A stretch of DNA of 64,000 bases. It comes from Escarpia spicata. Its lineage: Eukaryota; Annelida; Polychaeta; Sabellida; Siboglinidae. Positions 48,301-58,180 of this stretch are shown here, piece after piece. The position numbers and the translations under genes were made by a program. The notes under the pieces are model-generated. The model made no database searches. It saw nothing but the letters and a program-made list of their open reading frames with translations, and was not told the DNA's origin. Position 1 is the first letter of the stretch. Every line of letters starts with the position of its first letter. The stretch is taken from assembly GCA_963995525.1 (NCBI GenBank), contig OZ023218.1, positions 51,844,205 to 51,908,204 on the forward strand, given 5' to 3'.

Positions 48301-51300
48301 CGGGATCAAATTGCATGAAATAAAATATAAGTAATGTGGTCTTAGTGAGTGATATATCACAGGTAACTTATAAATACTTTGAATAAAGTAACGGTCCATT
48401 CACAAGACAAATAATCTTTGTTGTGGGTTCTTCTCATTATCATACGCACATGTGCAGTAGTGTAAATTGGCGATCAAGTCAATTACAAAGCATGAACAAG
48501 AAAATCAAACCAATTTGGCCATCACCCATTGTTTAATTGTCGACACATGACAGCCAGATGCCACTAGTGGCATCACACACAGCCACTGCAAAATGTGAGG
48601 CCTGATGTATCAGTTGGTCATGTTTGAGGTGACAGTTGAACATTTGCTTCAATGACATTGTTCATTGTGTTGAGTGTCTAACAGGCACTACGTCGAGCAC
48701 GATGACGTTAATCCCGGCCACTTACATTTCATGTTGTGAAGCCTTTGTGGACAATATGACCTATAATTTTACAACTTAGCATCAAGCTTGACTTTTCAAA
48801 AAAATAATATTACATATTTTTCCTTTACCCCCCATTCACTAACATTCTTATGAGCTCAGTACCAGGGACCGTTTCACTAACATTCTTATGAGCTCAATAC
48901 CAGGGACCATTTCACTAACATTCTTATGAGCTCAGTACCAGGGACAGTTTCACTAACATTCTTATGAGCTCAGTACCAGGGACATTTTCACTAACATTCT
49001 TATGAGCTCAATACCAGGGACCGTTTCAGTAACATTCTTATGAGCTCAGTACCAGGGACAGTTTCACTAACATTCTTATGAGCTCAATACCAGGGACAGT
49101 TTCACTAACATTCTTATGAGCTCAATACCAGGGACAGTTTCACTAACATTCTTATGAGCTCATAGGCCAGGTTTTGTTCTTTAAAATAAATATCAGTCTT
49201 TACTATACTTGTGTACTGAAAACTGTCACCACCAGGATGCACCACTGTCACCACCAGAATGCGCCACTGGGACACTTTGCCAGTGTGTCACGGAAATAGT
49301 TTCCGATGATGATATGGTGGCTTTTTACATTTAAAAAAAAGTTCCTTAATTTTACCAGTGTATTTTGTTTAATAATGGGTTATCGGACGAGTTCGTTAAC
49401 TAAGTGAAACTTGCTCCACTTGTGTCCTATGTGTGGCTCTTGTTTGTGCTCAGGATGACCTTGTAGAAAACAAGAATGGTTGTATCTCGGTGTTAACTGT
49501 GTAGTAAATCACTTTAATAAAGTTCTCTGTAGATGTAATGATTAATTTCTTGACTGGTAAAAACATACAACAGACAGTGCGAATATTCTATAATCATATT
49601 ATCATTTGCGTTGTCGTTGTTTATTTTGCACGCATTTTGTGATTCTGTTTGAGGCTGAGGATTTGGATTATGGAACTTATGGTACTTTTGAATTGGAAGA
49701 ACCAATCGTTGCTGAGGCAGCCGTATGTATAATATTGAGTTGAGCTTTGTAAAGAAGATGGCTAACGGTGGCAGCAGACAGACATATCTGGGGCACTAAC
49801 CTGTAACATCACTACTAAAGACATTCAAAATCTGCAACACAACTTAACATGTGGTGCAAATTGTTATTACAGATGCGTTCAATATGTTTTATCCAATACA
49901 CGTGTGCAGATGTGATTTCATAATCGGATGTGTCTGTGATCATGATGGAACTATTTGTTTATATCACGATGTGGTAATTGCATACAAAATGGCCTCTCAA
50001 TGCAAACTAGCATTTTAATTGTTTTAAGTCATCCATCTTTAAAATACAAATTTCCAATGAACAAGCATGCCATATGCACTATATATCATTTTCAGATACA
50101 TTCTTTTCACATAAAATACAATTTTAAGCTAAAACAACACAAAAATTATATCCACATACCAGGCGTTTATTATTCTGCAGGCCATAAAAAAAGTGTGTGA
50201 CCCGGTAATTTTGCAAAAGCATTTTTAACGAATAACATCAAATGCTACCATAACAAATGGTAGCAAATAAGTAGATATTATTCATGTTGGACATACATTT
50301 TCTTTAAAAACAGTTACAAAAGGTAGTTTAACCCAGAATGCAACTTTAAGAGCAAATGACAACCAACTGTGACAATACAGAACATTGTCCCCACCTATCA
50401 ACTTTAAGACCAAATGACAACCAACTGTGACAATACAGAACATTGTCCCCAACTATCAACTTTAAGACCAAATGACAACCAACTGTGACAATACAGAACA
50501 TTGTCCTCAACTATCAACTTTAAGACCAAATGACAACTAACTGTGACAATACAGAACATTGTCCTCAACTATCAACTTTAAGAGCAAATGACAACCAACT
50601 GTGACAATACCGAACATTGTCCCCAACTATCAACTTCAAGACCAAATGACAACCAACTGTGACAATACAGAACATTGTCCCCACCTATCAACTTCAAGAC
50701 CAAATGACAACCAACTGTGACAATACAGAACATTGTCCTCAACTATCAACTTTAAGACCAAATGACAACCAACTGTGACAATACAGAACATTGTCCTCAA
50801 CTATCAACTTTAAGACCAAATGACAACCAACTGTGACAATACAGAACATTGTCCCCACCTATCAACTTCAAGACCAAATGACAACCAACTGTGACAATAC
50901 AGAACATTGTCCTCAACTATCAACTTTAAGATCAAATGACAACCAACTGTGACAATACAGAACATTGTTCCCAACTATCAACTTCAAGACCAAATGACAA
51001 CCAACTGTGATAATACAGAACATTGTCCTCAACTATCAACTTCAAGACCAAATGACAACCAACTGTGACAATACAGAACATTGTCCCCACCTATCAACTT
51101 CAAGACCAAATGACAACCAACTGTGATAATACAGAACATTGTCCTCAACTATCAACTTCAAGACCAAATGACAACCAACTGTGACAATACAGAACATTGT
51201 CCTCACCTATCAACTTCAAGACCAAATGACAATCAACTGTGATAATACAGAACATTGTCCCCAACTATCAACTTCAAGACCAAATGACAACCAACTGTGA

Positions 51301-53619
51301 TAATACAGAACATTGTCCTCAACTATCAACTTCAAGACCAAATGACAACCAACTGTGACAATACAGAACATTGTCCCCAACTATCAACTTCAAGACCAAA
51401 TGACAACCAACTGTGATAATACAGAACATTGTCCACAACTATCAACTTCAAGACCAAATGACAACCAACTGTGACAATACAGAACATTGTTCCTAACTAT
51501 CAACTTTAAGACAAAATGATAGCCAACTGTGACAATACAGAACATTGTCCCCCAACTATCAACTTCAAGACCAAATGACAACCAACTGTGACAATACAGA
51601 ACATTGTCCCCAACTATCAATTGGCATGTGAATCAACAATCCACATCTGAATTGTTCCCAACAACTGGTGGAGTTGCACAAATAGTTGGCCTCCACCTAC
51701 ATCCTTGTCCAATTATTATTACTACTCCACCAGTGTCTTGTCTTGATTCAAGGGGAGGCCACAAACAAATGTAATATATAAATACAGAGGGGTGCTGTAT
51801 GCTCAGCTAATGACAACGGTATTAAGGATCTGCAGGTTGTCGTCTGTGGGATAAACTAAATTCCTGCTAGAATGTTGTTTTTAATTTGCACATTTTGTGG
51901 TCTGAGGGATGGTTTCATAAGTTTGTTTCCAATCACTCCATCCTATTAGTATACGTGGATCACCCCATCCTATTAGTATACATGGATCACCCCATCCTAT
52001 TAGTATACATGGATCACTCCATCCTATTAGTATACGTGGATCTCCCCATCCTATAAGTATACATGGATCACCTCATCCTATTAGTATATGTGGATCACCC
52101 CATCCTATTAGTATACATGGATCACCCCATCCTATTAGTATACGTGGATCTCCCCATCCTGTTAGTATACATGGATCACCCCATCCTGTTAGTATACGTG
52201 GATCACCCCATCCTTTTAATATACGTGGATCACCCCATCCTATTAGTATACATGGAGCACACCATCCTGTTAGTATACGTGGATCACCCCATCCTATTAG
52301 TATACATGGATCACCCCATCCTATTAGTATACATGGATCACCCCATCCTGTTAGTATACGTGGATCACCCCATCCTATTAGTATACATGGATCACCCCAT
52401 CCTTTTAGTATACATGGATCACCCCATCCTATTATATATAGTGTGGGACTAGCAGTTGTTTGCTGTCCAGAATGGCAATTAGTATACATTTGCATTACAA
52501 TATGTTCACTCTCCAGATGGTGTCACTGTAGCATTTATTGTCCCCGTTATATACGTGGCGATGACCAAACCACTCCCCTATGTAATGCTCAAATGTATCT
52601 TGGCACACTGCAAACAGATGCGACCTCCCCTTATAAGACTCGGTAAAAACAACACACAGAGAGAGGTACAGCAGACGTACAAGTTACGTCCACAATACTC
52701 CACGTTAACATGAACCATGGTAGTAGGTGTGAATACTGCAGATTTATGTACGTACAGCTTCTAATGGTGATGGACCTGCATTTATTTTATTATCCTATGC
52801 AAGGCATCTATTATTATCCACACAAGCGTCTCTCTAATGCTGTTTCTTTTATGTTTTTGTCAATAGTCGGGGGCTTTATGTGAGATGCTTGCATGGTCGG
52901 TCTATGTGGTAGAAGCTAACTGCATGGTGTGCATAAAGTTGGTTTCTCCACTATTAATCCTAGTTTGCTTTGATGCATAAATCTGCTTATAAAGTAGAGA
53001 TGTACGTATCACAGGTCACGCAGTATGTCACATTGGATTCTCACAATTACTCACAGATTATATTCCATTTTAAAACATACTAACAATTATTTTGCTACAC
53101 TTACATTAGTTTTCTGTTTACATCTTTTTCTTTCAACGCTATGTAAAACAGATTGAGTTTGTTCTCTCTAACATTGCCTGGCATCTAGTGTGCTGTGACT
53201 ATGTCTACATATAATGACTATATGTGTATTTGGAAATAGAATAACTGCATGCATAAAGAATTTGTAAAATAAAATGCATGCTAATGTCATCATTTATCAA
53301 ACAATATGTGTCCAGGGTGTTAATTGTTTCAATATGAATACATTTTTCTAATTAAATTCTATTCAACTTTGATTTGTTGATCAACCAGTAGATACAGTGT
53401 GTGAAGGGATCTGGGTGTCTGGTGCTGTAGGATTCAGTGAGCGCCACGTCGCGTCAGATGTCGATGGAGGAAGACAGCGCCACCAGACAGCGGCCGGTGG
53501 CACTAATGACTCGAGTGAAACATGAAGTGCAGAAAGTTCACGGCGAACAACAAAAGTGGAAGGGAACTGTACAGGAACAAAGACGACACATCTACGACAC
53601 ACACACCATGCTCAACTAG
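20130..53619 (+). CDS. TMEM9: TMEM9 family single-pass membrane protein, complete, 5 exons
   Basis: TMEM9 proteins sit in late endosome/lysosome membranes and have been linked to V-ATPase and to CLC transporters. Exons 20130-20180, 36040-36155, 36697-36799, 41786-41908 and 53431-53619 sum to 582 nt: 193 residues plus stop, close to human TMEM9 (183) and TMEM9B (198). In order: signal peptide (MKWFTALSFVVLFSLVE); Cys-rich lumenal domain starting EDVRCKCVCP, with the conserved CxCxCP pattern and a HCECQW motif; N-glycosylation sequons at about N37 and N85; one transmembrane helix at about 91-113 followed by LDPL; and a cytosolic tail ending in a conserved basic helix (KWKGTVQEQRRHIYDTH). All four joins keep frame and each exon matches the human order. 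Introns 1-4 are about 15.9, 0.54, 5.0 and 11.5 kb, mostly tandem arrays. Confidence 0.93.
20525..20815. repeat. two-copy dispersed-type repeat of about 150 bp
   Basis: Two diverged direct copies share TTTGATTGAATCA and ATTTTGCATAG. They are preceded by CCTTTGGGCCGAGGCGAAGG. Probably a dispersed element in TMEM9 intron 1. Confidence 0.55.
20816..21600. other. intron 1 of TMEM9, unique part before the large array
   Basis: No exon seen. Confidence 0.4.
21604..34905. repeat. 13.3-kb satellite-like array of a 53-bp unit, about 250 copies, with higher-order structure
   Basis: The unit contains TGTTTCATCATCGCCCATTC, AGTAAGCACAAGG and the dyad GTGTGTACTGTACACAC. Variants (ATACAC/ACACAC, CAT/CGT, GCAC/ACAC, a one-base deletion giving GGTGTTACTG) are arranged in 5-unit 264-bp blocks, for example at 22455, 22719 and 22983. 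The same order recurs with a 5180-bp offset. The right 1.5 kb (33406-34905) is a different subfamily with GTAAGAAC and CATCTTCGCC. The 84-residue open frames repeated across it are artefacts. It sits inside TMEM9 intron 1 and touches no exon. Confidence 0.97.
34906..35219. other. unique spacer between two arrays in TMEM9 intron 1
   Basis: GC-richer start (GCGGGCCGGGATTGCTGCTG) then mixed sequence. No feature recognised. Confidence 0.4.
35224..36051 (+). repeat. 33-bp tandem array carrying the TMEM9 exon 2 acceptor, 25 copies
   Basis: Each unit reads CTGTTGTAGTGTCAG then TATGAGGACGTT: the exon 2 acceptor plus its first 12 coding bases. Outer copies have GTTGTTGG; the central block (about 35650-35965) has GTTGTCGG. 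In the exon 2 frame every unit has an in-frame TAG, so upstream acceptors would not add clean coding sequence. Long frames on both strands come from the unit length. Confidence 0.95.
36040..36155 (+). CDS. TMEM9: TMEM9 exon 2 (CxCxCP lumenal segment)
   Basis: The acceptor TTGTAGTGTCAG precedes TATGAGGACGTT (YEDV), then RCKCVCPSVELP. An NKT sequon follows. The donor is CGATG|GTAAGA, phase 2. The acceptor and first 12 exon bases are the last copy of the 33-bp array to the left. Confidence 0.9.
36310..36373. repeat. AT then GT microsatellite
   Basis: A TATATA run of about 50 bp is followed by GTGTGTGT in TMEM9 intron 2, which is otherwise unremarkable (36156-36696). Confidence 0.9.
36697..36799 (+). 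CDS. TMEM9: TMEM9 exon 3 (lumenal Cys-rich segment)
   Basis: The acceptor GTGTGTTTGCAG and phase-2 join restore a Cys. The exon encodes KCKNVV and ICDHCECQWQRRNTTTIK, closely matching the human segment ending in STTTIK. The donor ATCAAG|GTACAC is in phase 0. The 14 exon bases before the donor recur in every unit of the following array. Confidence 0.93.
36786..40608 (+). repeat. 50-52-bp tandem array carrying the TMEM9 exon 3 donor, about 75 copies
   Basis: Each unit contains CAACCACCATCAAGGTACAC: the last 14 bases of exon 3 plus the donor. The first copies (36786 to about 37180) are identical to each other and to the exon edge. Distal copies vary (GATATC/GATGTC, TACACACATCT, GATACATGCATCT). 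Overlapping long frames here are artefacts. Confidence 0.96.
40610..40912. other. unique spacer between donor and acceptor arrays, TMEM9 intron 3
   Basis: A 300-bp AT-rich piece is the only non-repeated part of intron 3. No feature seen. Confidence 0.5.
40915..41808 (+). repeat. 54-bp tandem array carrying the TMEM9 exon 4 acceptor, about 16 copies
   Basis: Each unit contains GTCTTTGTTTGTGCCACTG, then TTTAG|GTGACAGTCATCCTC: a good pyrimidine tract, the acceptor and the first 15-23 bases of exon 4. The exon is the last copy. In the exon frame each copy has TAG at the acceptor. Confidence 0.96.
41786..41908 (+). CDS. TMEM9: TMEM9 exon 4 (transmembrane helix)
   Basis: The 123-bp phase-0 exon starts GTGACAGTC (VTVILVVCVVSLLFLYMIFL, the membrane helix), then CLDPLMTRRP and a Tyr motif YTYQEH. 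The donor is GCTGAG|GTGAAT. Both edges are embedded in tandem arrays: 54-bp units on the left, 62-bp units on the right. Confidence 0.93.
41879..44618 (+). repeat. 62-bp tandem array carrying the end of TMEM9 exon 4 and its donor, about 44 copies
   Basis: Each unit begins with 30 bases of exon (TACACCTACCAGGAACACCG and CAATGTTGAG), then GTGAATATGG and intron. The exon has GCT where every array copy has GTT. Variants CTTCC/CTCCC and ACTG/ACTA are enriched at the two edges. Confidence 0.96.
44619..45590. other. TMEM9 intron 4, AT-rich unique part
   Basis: No exon or repeat recognised. Confidence 0.4.
45595..45925 (+). repeat. 54-bp tandem array with acceptor-like site, 6 copies
   Basis: The unit contains GTTGTCTTTCCATTTAGACG, a convincing acceptor sequence, followed by CCTGTGGGCAG. 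No conserved TMEM9 exon is found here and exons 4 and 5 already join in frame. Open in several frames because 54 is divisible by 3. Confidence 0.93.
46070..48145. repeat. 43-bp tandem array, about 48 copies
   Basis: The unit contains GAGGTGACACTTGTCTAATT and GTGTGTTGACATGTGTAG. Two main types (ATTGATGAG, ATGGATGAG) alternate irregularly. In TMEM9 intron 4. Confidence 0.95.
48146..48838. other. TMEM9 intron 4, unique part
   Basis: No feature recognised. Confidence 0.4.
48836..49162. repeat. 38-bp tandem array, 8 copies
   Basis: The unit contains CTAACATTCTTATGAGCTCA and ACCAGGGACC. Confidence 0.93.
49163..50330. other. TMEM9 intron 4, unique part
   Basis: AT-rich; no exon found on either strand. 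Confidence 0.4.
50335..51620. repeat. 58-bp tandem array, about 22 copies
   Basis: The unit contains CAACTTTAAGACCAAATGAC and CTGTGACAATACAGAACATT. Left copies carry CAACTTTAAG, right copies mostly CAACTTCAAG. Confidence 0.95.
51945..52435. repeat. 27-bp tandem array, about 18 copies
   Basis: The unit is GGATCACCCCATCCTATTAG plus TATACAT/TATACGT. Divisible by 3, hence open on both strands. Confidence 0.95.
52436..53430. other. TMEM9 intron 4, unique part before exon 5
   Basis: No feature apart from the exon 5 acceptor at its end. Confidence 0.4.
53431..53619 (+). CDS. TMEM9: TMEM9 exon 5 (cytosolic tail and stop)
   Basis: The acceptor GGTGCTGTAG precedes 62 codons and TAG. The end (KVHGEQQKWKGTVQEQ and a final HTMLN) matches the C-terminus of human TMEM9 (QQRWKLQVQEQ, HKMLS). 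No array touches its acceptor. Confidence 0.93.
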   Translation, partial: DSVSATSRQMSMEEDSATRQRPVALMTRVKHEVQKVHGEQQKWKGTVQEQRRHIYDTHTMLN

Positions 53620-53804
53620 ACACGCATGCATGCATGCATGCAATCACACATCCACGCACACAGAAGAGACATCCAATCTACTACCATACAAATACAGTCT
53701 CGCTGTGAAACACAACTTTCAGAACTGGTTTATGATGATATTTATATAGGTGTATCAGGAATGGAAATATAGACTTGTATCACTTCAGACTTGAATTGTA
53801 CAGG

Positions 53805-54015
53805 TGTGTTCCTAGCACAGGTGTGTTCCTGGCACAGGGGTGTTCCTAGCACAGGTATGTTCCTAGCACAGGTGTGTTCTTGGCATAGGTGTGTTCCTGG
53901 CACGGGTGTTCCAGGCCCAGGTGTGTTCCTAGCCCAGGTATGTTCCTAGCACAGGTGTGTTCTTGGCATAGGTGTGTTCCTGGCACAGGTGTGTTCCTAG
54001 CAGAGGTGTGTTCCT
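53805..54015. repeat. 17-18-bp tandem repeat in the probable TMEM9 3' UTR
   Basis: About 11 imperfect copies of CACAGGTGTGTTCCTAG. It begins about 190 bp after the TMEM9 stop. Confidence 0.85.
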
Positions 54016-54949
54016 GAACTCACGTTGCTGGGCATGTGTGATTCTCTCTGTCTCTCAAACAGGAAAGTAAATCATATGAAGTGTGGTGTTATTGTGTTTT
54101 AGAAACCAACATTACTTCACACTTGTTGAAGATTTTTCAACTTGTTCCATCAATCTGATTACACAGTACGGAAGAATATGTTCTGTAAATCCTTCTTCTG
54201 GTTTCAAACATTTTGGTATCCCGTGAAATTACAATATAAAAATGTGTAATATATATGTATATATACATGTATCTAATTAAGAAAGAAATGGAAGCACTTA
54301 TTAGACATAGCAAGATAAATTAAGCCACTTTATGTGTGCAAATATCAGGCAGGTACTTCATCTGATTCAACTGAATATGACCATAAATGTGAACGTTAGA
54401 TAGCTTGGTTCTTGTTGATCTCTGTACCATAACATTTTGTTGACATATAATCATGAGTGAAATATTTCCGAGCATGGATGTCAAGCCACTAGTCAGTGTT
54501 CAATCATTCCTGTGTATAATTACTTTGCCATGTCTAATTTATGTAATACTGTGTTGTGTATATAATGTAATTGAATTGCCGTGTGTACATAGGTTTGTGG
54601 TAAAATTATATTGCTTTGTATATTGATCTGTTGCATTGTGTTGAAAATCAAACTTTTAACTATAGTATTTATATGATTTGTGGTAAGCAAATGCTTTTTG
54701 TTAAATTTATTTGTATGTATACCATATATCTGAGTTTGTATCTTTTCCGATTGGTTCATCATTTATTGCATAGCTTCGTAAGCTAGATAGCCGAGAAAGG
54801 GTTAATAAGATCATGCAGTGGTTGTTTTTGAATAATTATTGTATCAGAAATTATTGCCTATTTTCTAAATTTATTTGAACACTATTTGTGCACAATTATG
54901 TTGATGTTAATGACACACATATACTTGTATGTATAGGTTAATTAACAGT

Positions 54950-55002
54950 AATAAATAAGTTTTAGCACAAATTAATTTTGCCAATGTGTTTTCAGTAATA
55001 AA
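54950..55002 (+). terminator. candidate TMEM9 polyadenylation signals
   Basis: Two AATAAA hexamers lie at 54950-54955 and 54997-55002, about 1.3 kb after the TMEM9 stop. They are the first I found downstream on the plus strand. The 3' UTR would then include the short array at 53810-54010. Confidence 0.4.
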
Positions 55003-55317
55003 AGGGTGTCTTTAAATTGCATTCAGTTGTTTAATCAGCGTAATGGAAGCATCCAGATTGACCGCCACTGAATGAGTCTATCCTGTCACTGTTGTTGTGG
55101 ACTGTCGGTCACTCTCAATACGATATACACAGAGCAACTAAAATAACGGCAGAACCAAGACCTGAGCTGGCGTTGACTGGGTAGAAACATTGATACAGCA
55201 ATAAAGAAAGAGGAAAGTAACATTTTATTTTGTGAAGGAACAATATAGATTAGATTGACATCAGAAATTACTCATTCTCACTTGATTGGAAGACAACGTA
55301 TGTTTGTTGTGTAGATG

Positions 55318-55505
55318 CTAGCAGTGTGGTAGCTGTCTAGAGCAGTCTGGTAGATGTCTAGAGCAGTCTGGTAGATGTCTAGAGCAGTGTGGTAGATGTC
55401 AAGAGCAGTCTGGTAGATGTCAAGAGCAGTGTGGTAGATGCAAAGAGCAGTGTGGTAGATGTCTAGAGCAGTGTGGTATGTATCTAGGGCAGTGTGGTAG
55501 GTGTC
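55318..55505. repeat. 21-bp tandem array, 9 copies
   Basis: The unit is AGCAGTGTGGTAGATGTCTA plus G, between TMEM9 and JIP. Confidence 0.9.
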
Positions 55506-55562
55506 TTGCAGTGGCATGTTGTTCTTGTTGGACTCCAGATATACCAAACAGTTCCTTGTGCC

Positions 55563-55882
55563 CAGTGGCAGATTAAGCAATAGGCACGTGTCTATGGCCC
55601 ACTAAGGCCAGGGGTAAAAATATACTTGACAAATTTTTTTTATTTCTGTGAGATTCATCAGTGGTTCATCATGCTTCCCGTGTCGCCCTATCTCGGACCT
55701 TGATATCGGAAGACGGGGTGTGTTGGAGATTTCTTGCCGGAACTTCAGCATGATCCGACAGTAGAGGTTTCTTGGCAAGCCTCAAGGGAGTGCAACTGGA
55801 GTTTTTGGGCCCCCTACACTACCCTCTCTGGAACTGCCCTTGGGGGTCTACCTAGGGCCCACAATGTCTTAATCCACCACTG
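55563..55882. mobile_element. 320-bp MITE-like element with 15-bp terminal inverted repeats
   Basis: The left end CAGTGGCAGATTAAG and the reverse complement of the right end (CAGTGGTGGATTAAG) differ at two positions. Both ends are flanked by TGCC. The CAGTGGCGGAT-like terminus resembles hAT elements, but an 8-bp target duplication is not visible. No coding capacity. Confidence 0.6.
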
Positions 55883-55914
55883 TGCCATCTGTTTTAGATG
55901 GCAATCTTGTTTAA

Positions 55915-58180
55915 ACACATCTGTGGTGAAGGCTATGGTTAGTGTCGGTGGAGAAGGTGAAGGCTATGGTTAGTGTCTGTGGAGAAAGTGAAGGCTGTGG
56001 TTAGTGTCTGTGGAGAAGGCTATGGTTAGTGTCTGTGGAGAAGGTGAAGGCTATCATTAGTGGCTGTGGAGAAGACAAAGGCTATGGTTAGTGTCTGTGG
56101 AGAAGGCGAAGGCTATGGTTAGTGTCTGTGGAAAAGGTGAAGGCTATGGTTAGTGTCTGTGGAGAAGGTGAAGGCTATGGTTAATGTCTGTGGAGAAGGT
56201 GAAGGCTATGGTTAGTGCCTGTGGAGAAGGTCAAGGCTATGGTTATTGCCGGTGGAGAAGGAGAAGGCTATGGTTAGTGTATGTGGAGAAGGTGAAGGCT
56301 ATGGTTAGTGCCTGTGGAGAAGGTGAAGGCTATGGTTATTGCCAGTGGAGAAGGCTATGGTTAGTGTCTGTGGAGAAGGTGAAGGCTATCATTAGTGGCT
56401 GTGCAGAAGGCGAAGGCTATTGTTAGTGTCTGTGGAGAAGGTGAAGGCTATGGTTAATGTCTGTGGAGAAGGTGAAGGCTATGGTTAGTGTCTGTGGAGA
56501 AGGTGAAGGCTATGGTTAGTGTCTGTGGAGAAGGTGAAGGCTATGGTTAGTGTCTGTGGAGAAGGTGAAGGCTATGGTTAGTGTCTGTGGAGAAGGTGAA
56601 GGCTATTGTTAGTGTCTGTGGAGAAGGTGAAGGCTATGGTTAGTGTCGGTGGAGAAGGCGAAGGCTATGGTTAGTGTCTGTGGAGAAGGCGAAGGCTATG
56701 GTTAGTGTCTGTGGAGAAGGCTATGGTTAGTGTCTGTGGAGAAGGCTATGGTTAGTGTCTGTGTAGAAGGCTATGGTTAGTGTCTGTGGAGAAGGTGAAG
56801 GCTATCATTAGTGGCTGTGGAGAAGACAAAGGCTATGGTTAGAGTCTGTTGAGAAGGCGAAGGCTATGGTTCGTGTCTGTGGAAAAGGCGAAGGCTATGG
56901 TTAGTGTCTGTGGAGAAGGCGAAGGCTATGGTTAGTGTCTGCGGAAAAGGTGAAGGCTATGGTTAGTGTCTGTGGAGAAGGTGAAGGCTATGGTTAATGT
57001 CTGTGGAGAAGGTGAAGGCTATGGTTAGTGCCTGTGGAGAAGGTCAAGGCTATGGTTATTGCCGGTGGAGAAGGAGAAGGCTATGGTTAGTGTATGTGGA
57101 GAAGGTGAAGGCTATGGTTAGTGCCTGTGGAGAAGGTGAAGGCTATGGTTATTGCCAGTGGAGAAGGCTATGGTTAGTGTCTGTGGAGAAGGTGAAGGCT
57201 ATCATTAGTGGCTGTGCAGAAGGCGAAGGCTATTGTTAGTGTCTGTGGAGAAGGTGAAGGCTATGGTTAATGTCTGTGGAGAAGGTGAAGGCTATGGTTA
57301 GTGTCTGTGGAGAAGGAGAAGGCTATGGTTAGTGTCTGTGGAGAAGGTGAAGGCTATGGTTAGTGTCTGTGGAGAAGGTGAAGGCTATGGTTAGTGTCTG
57401 TGGAGAAGGTGAAGGGTATGGATAGTGTCTGTGGAAAAGGCAAAGGCTATGGTTAGTGTCTGTGGAGAAGGTGAAGGCTATCTTTAGTGTCTGTGGAGAA
57501 GGCGAAGGCTATGGTTAGTGTCTGTGGAAAAGGTGAAGGCTATGGTTAGTGTCTGTGGAGAAGGTGAAGGCTATGGTTAGTGTCTGTGGAGAAGGTGAAG
57601 GCTATGGTTAGTGTCTGTGGAGAAGGTGAAGGCTATGGTTAGTGTCTGTGGAGAAGGCAAAGGCTATGGTTAGTGTCTGTGGAGAAGGCGAAGGCTATGG
57701 TTAGTGTCTGTGGAGAAGGTGAAGGCTATGGTTAGTGTCTGTGGAGAAGGTGAAGGCTATGGTTAGTGTCTGTGGAGAAGGTGAAGGCTATGGTTAGTGT
57801 CTGTGGAGAAGGTGAAGGCTATGGTTAGTGTCTGTGGAGAAGGTGAAGGCTATGGTTAGTGTCTGTGGAGAAGGCGAAGGCTATGGTTAGTGTCTGTGGA
57901 GAAGGCGAAGGCTATGGTTAGTGTCTGTGGAGAAGGCGAAGGCTATGGTTAATGTCTGTGGAGAAGGCGAAGGCTATGGTTAGTGTCTGTGGAGAAGGCG
58001 AAGGCTATGGTTAGTGTCTGTGGAGAAGGCGAAGGCTATGGTTAGTGTCTGTGGAGAAGGCGAAGGCTATGGTTAGTGTCTGTGGAGAAGGCGAAGGCTA
58101 TGGTTAGTGTCTGTGGAGAAGGTGAAGGCTATGGTTAGTGTCTGTGGAGAAGGTGAAGGCTATGGTTATTGTCTGTGGTT
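55915..58180. repeat. 31-bp tandem array, about 73 copies, with an 813-bp internal duplication
   Basis: The unit contains CTATGGTTAGTGTCTGTGGA and GAAGGTGAAGG; 22-bp short forms lack GTGAAGG-type bases. A variant-rich segment at 56184-56426 recurs at 56997-57239, an 813-bp offset. Confidence 0.96.
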
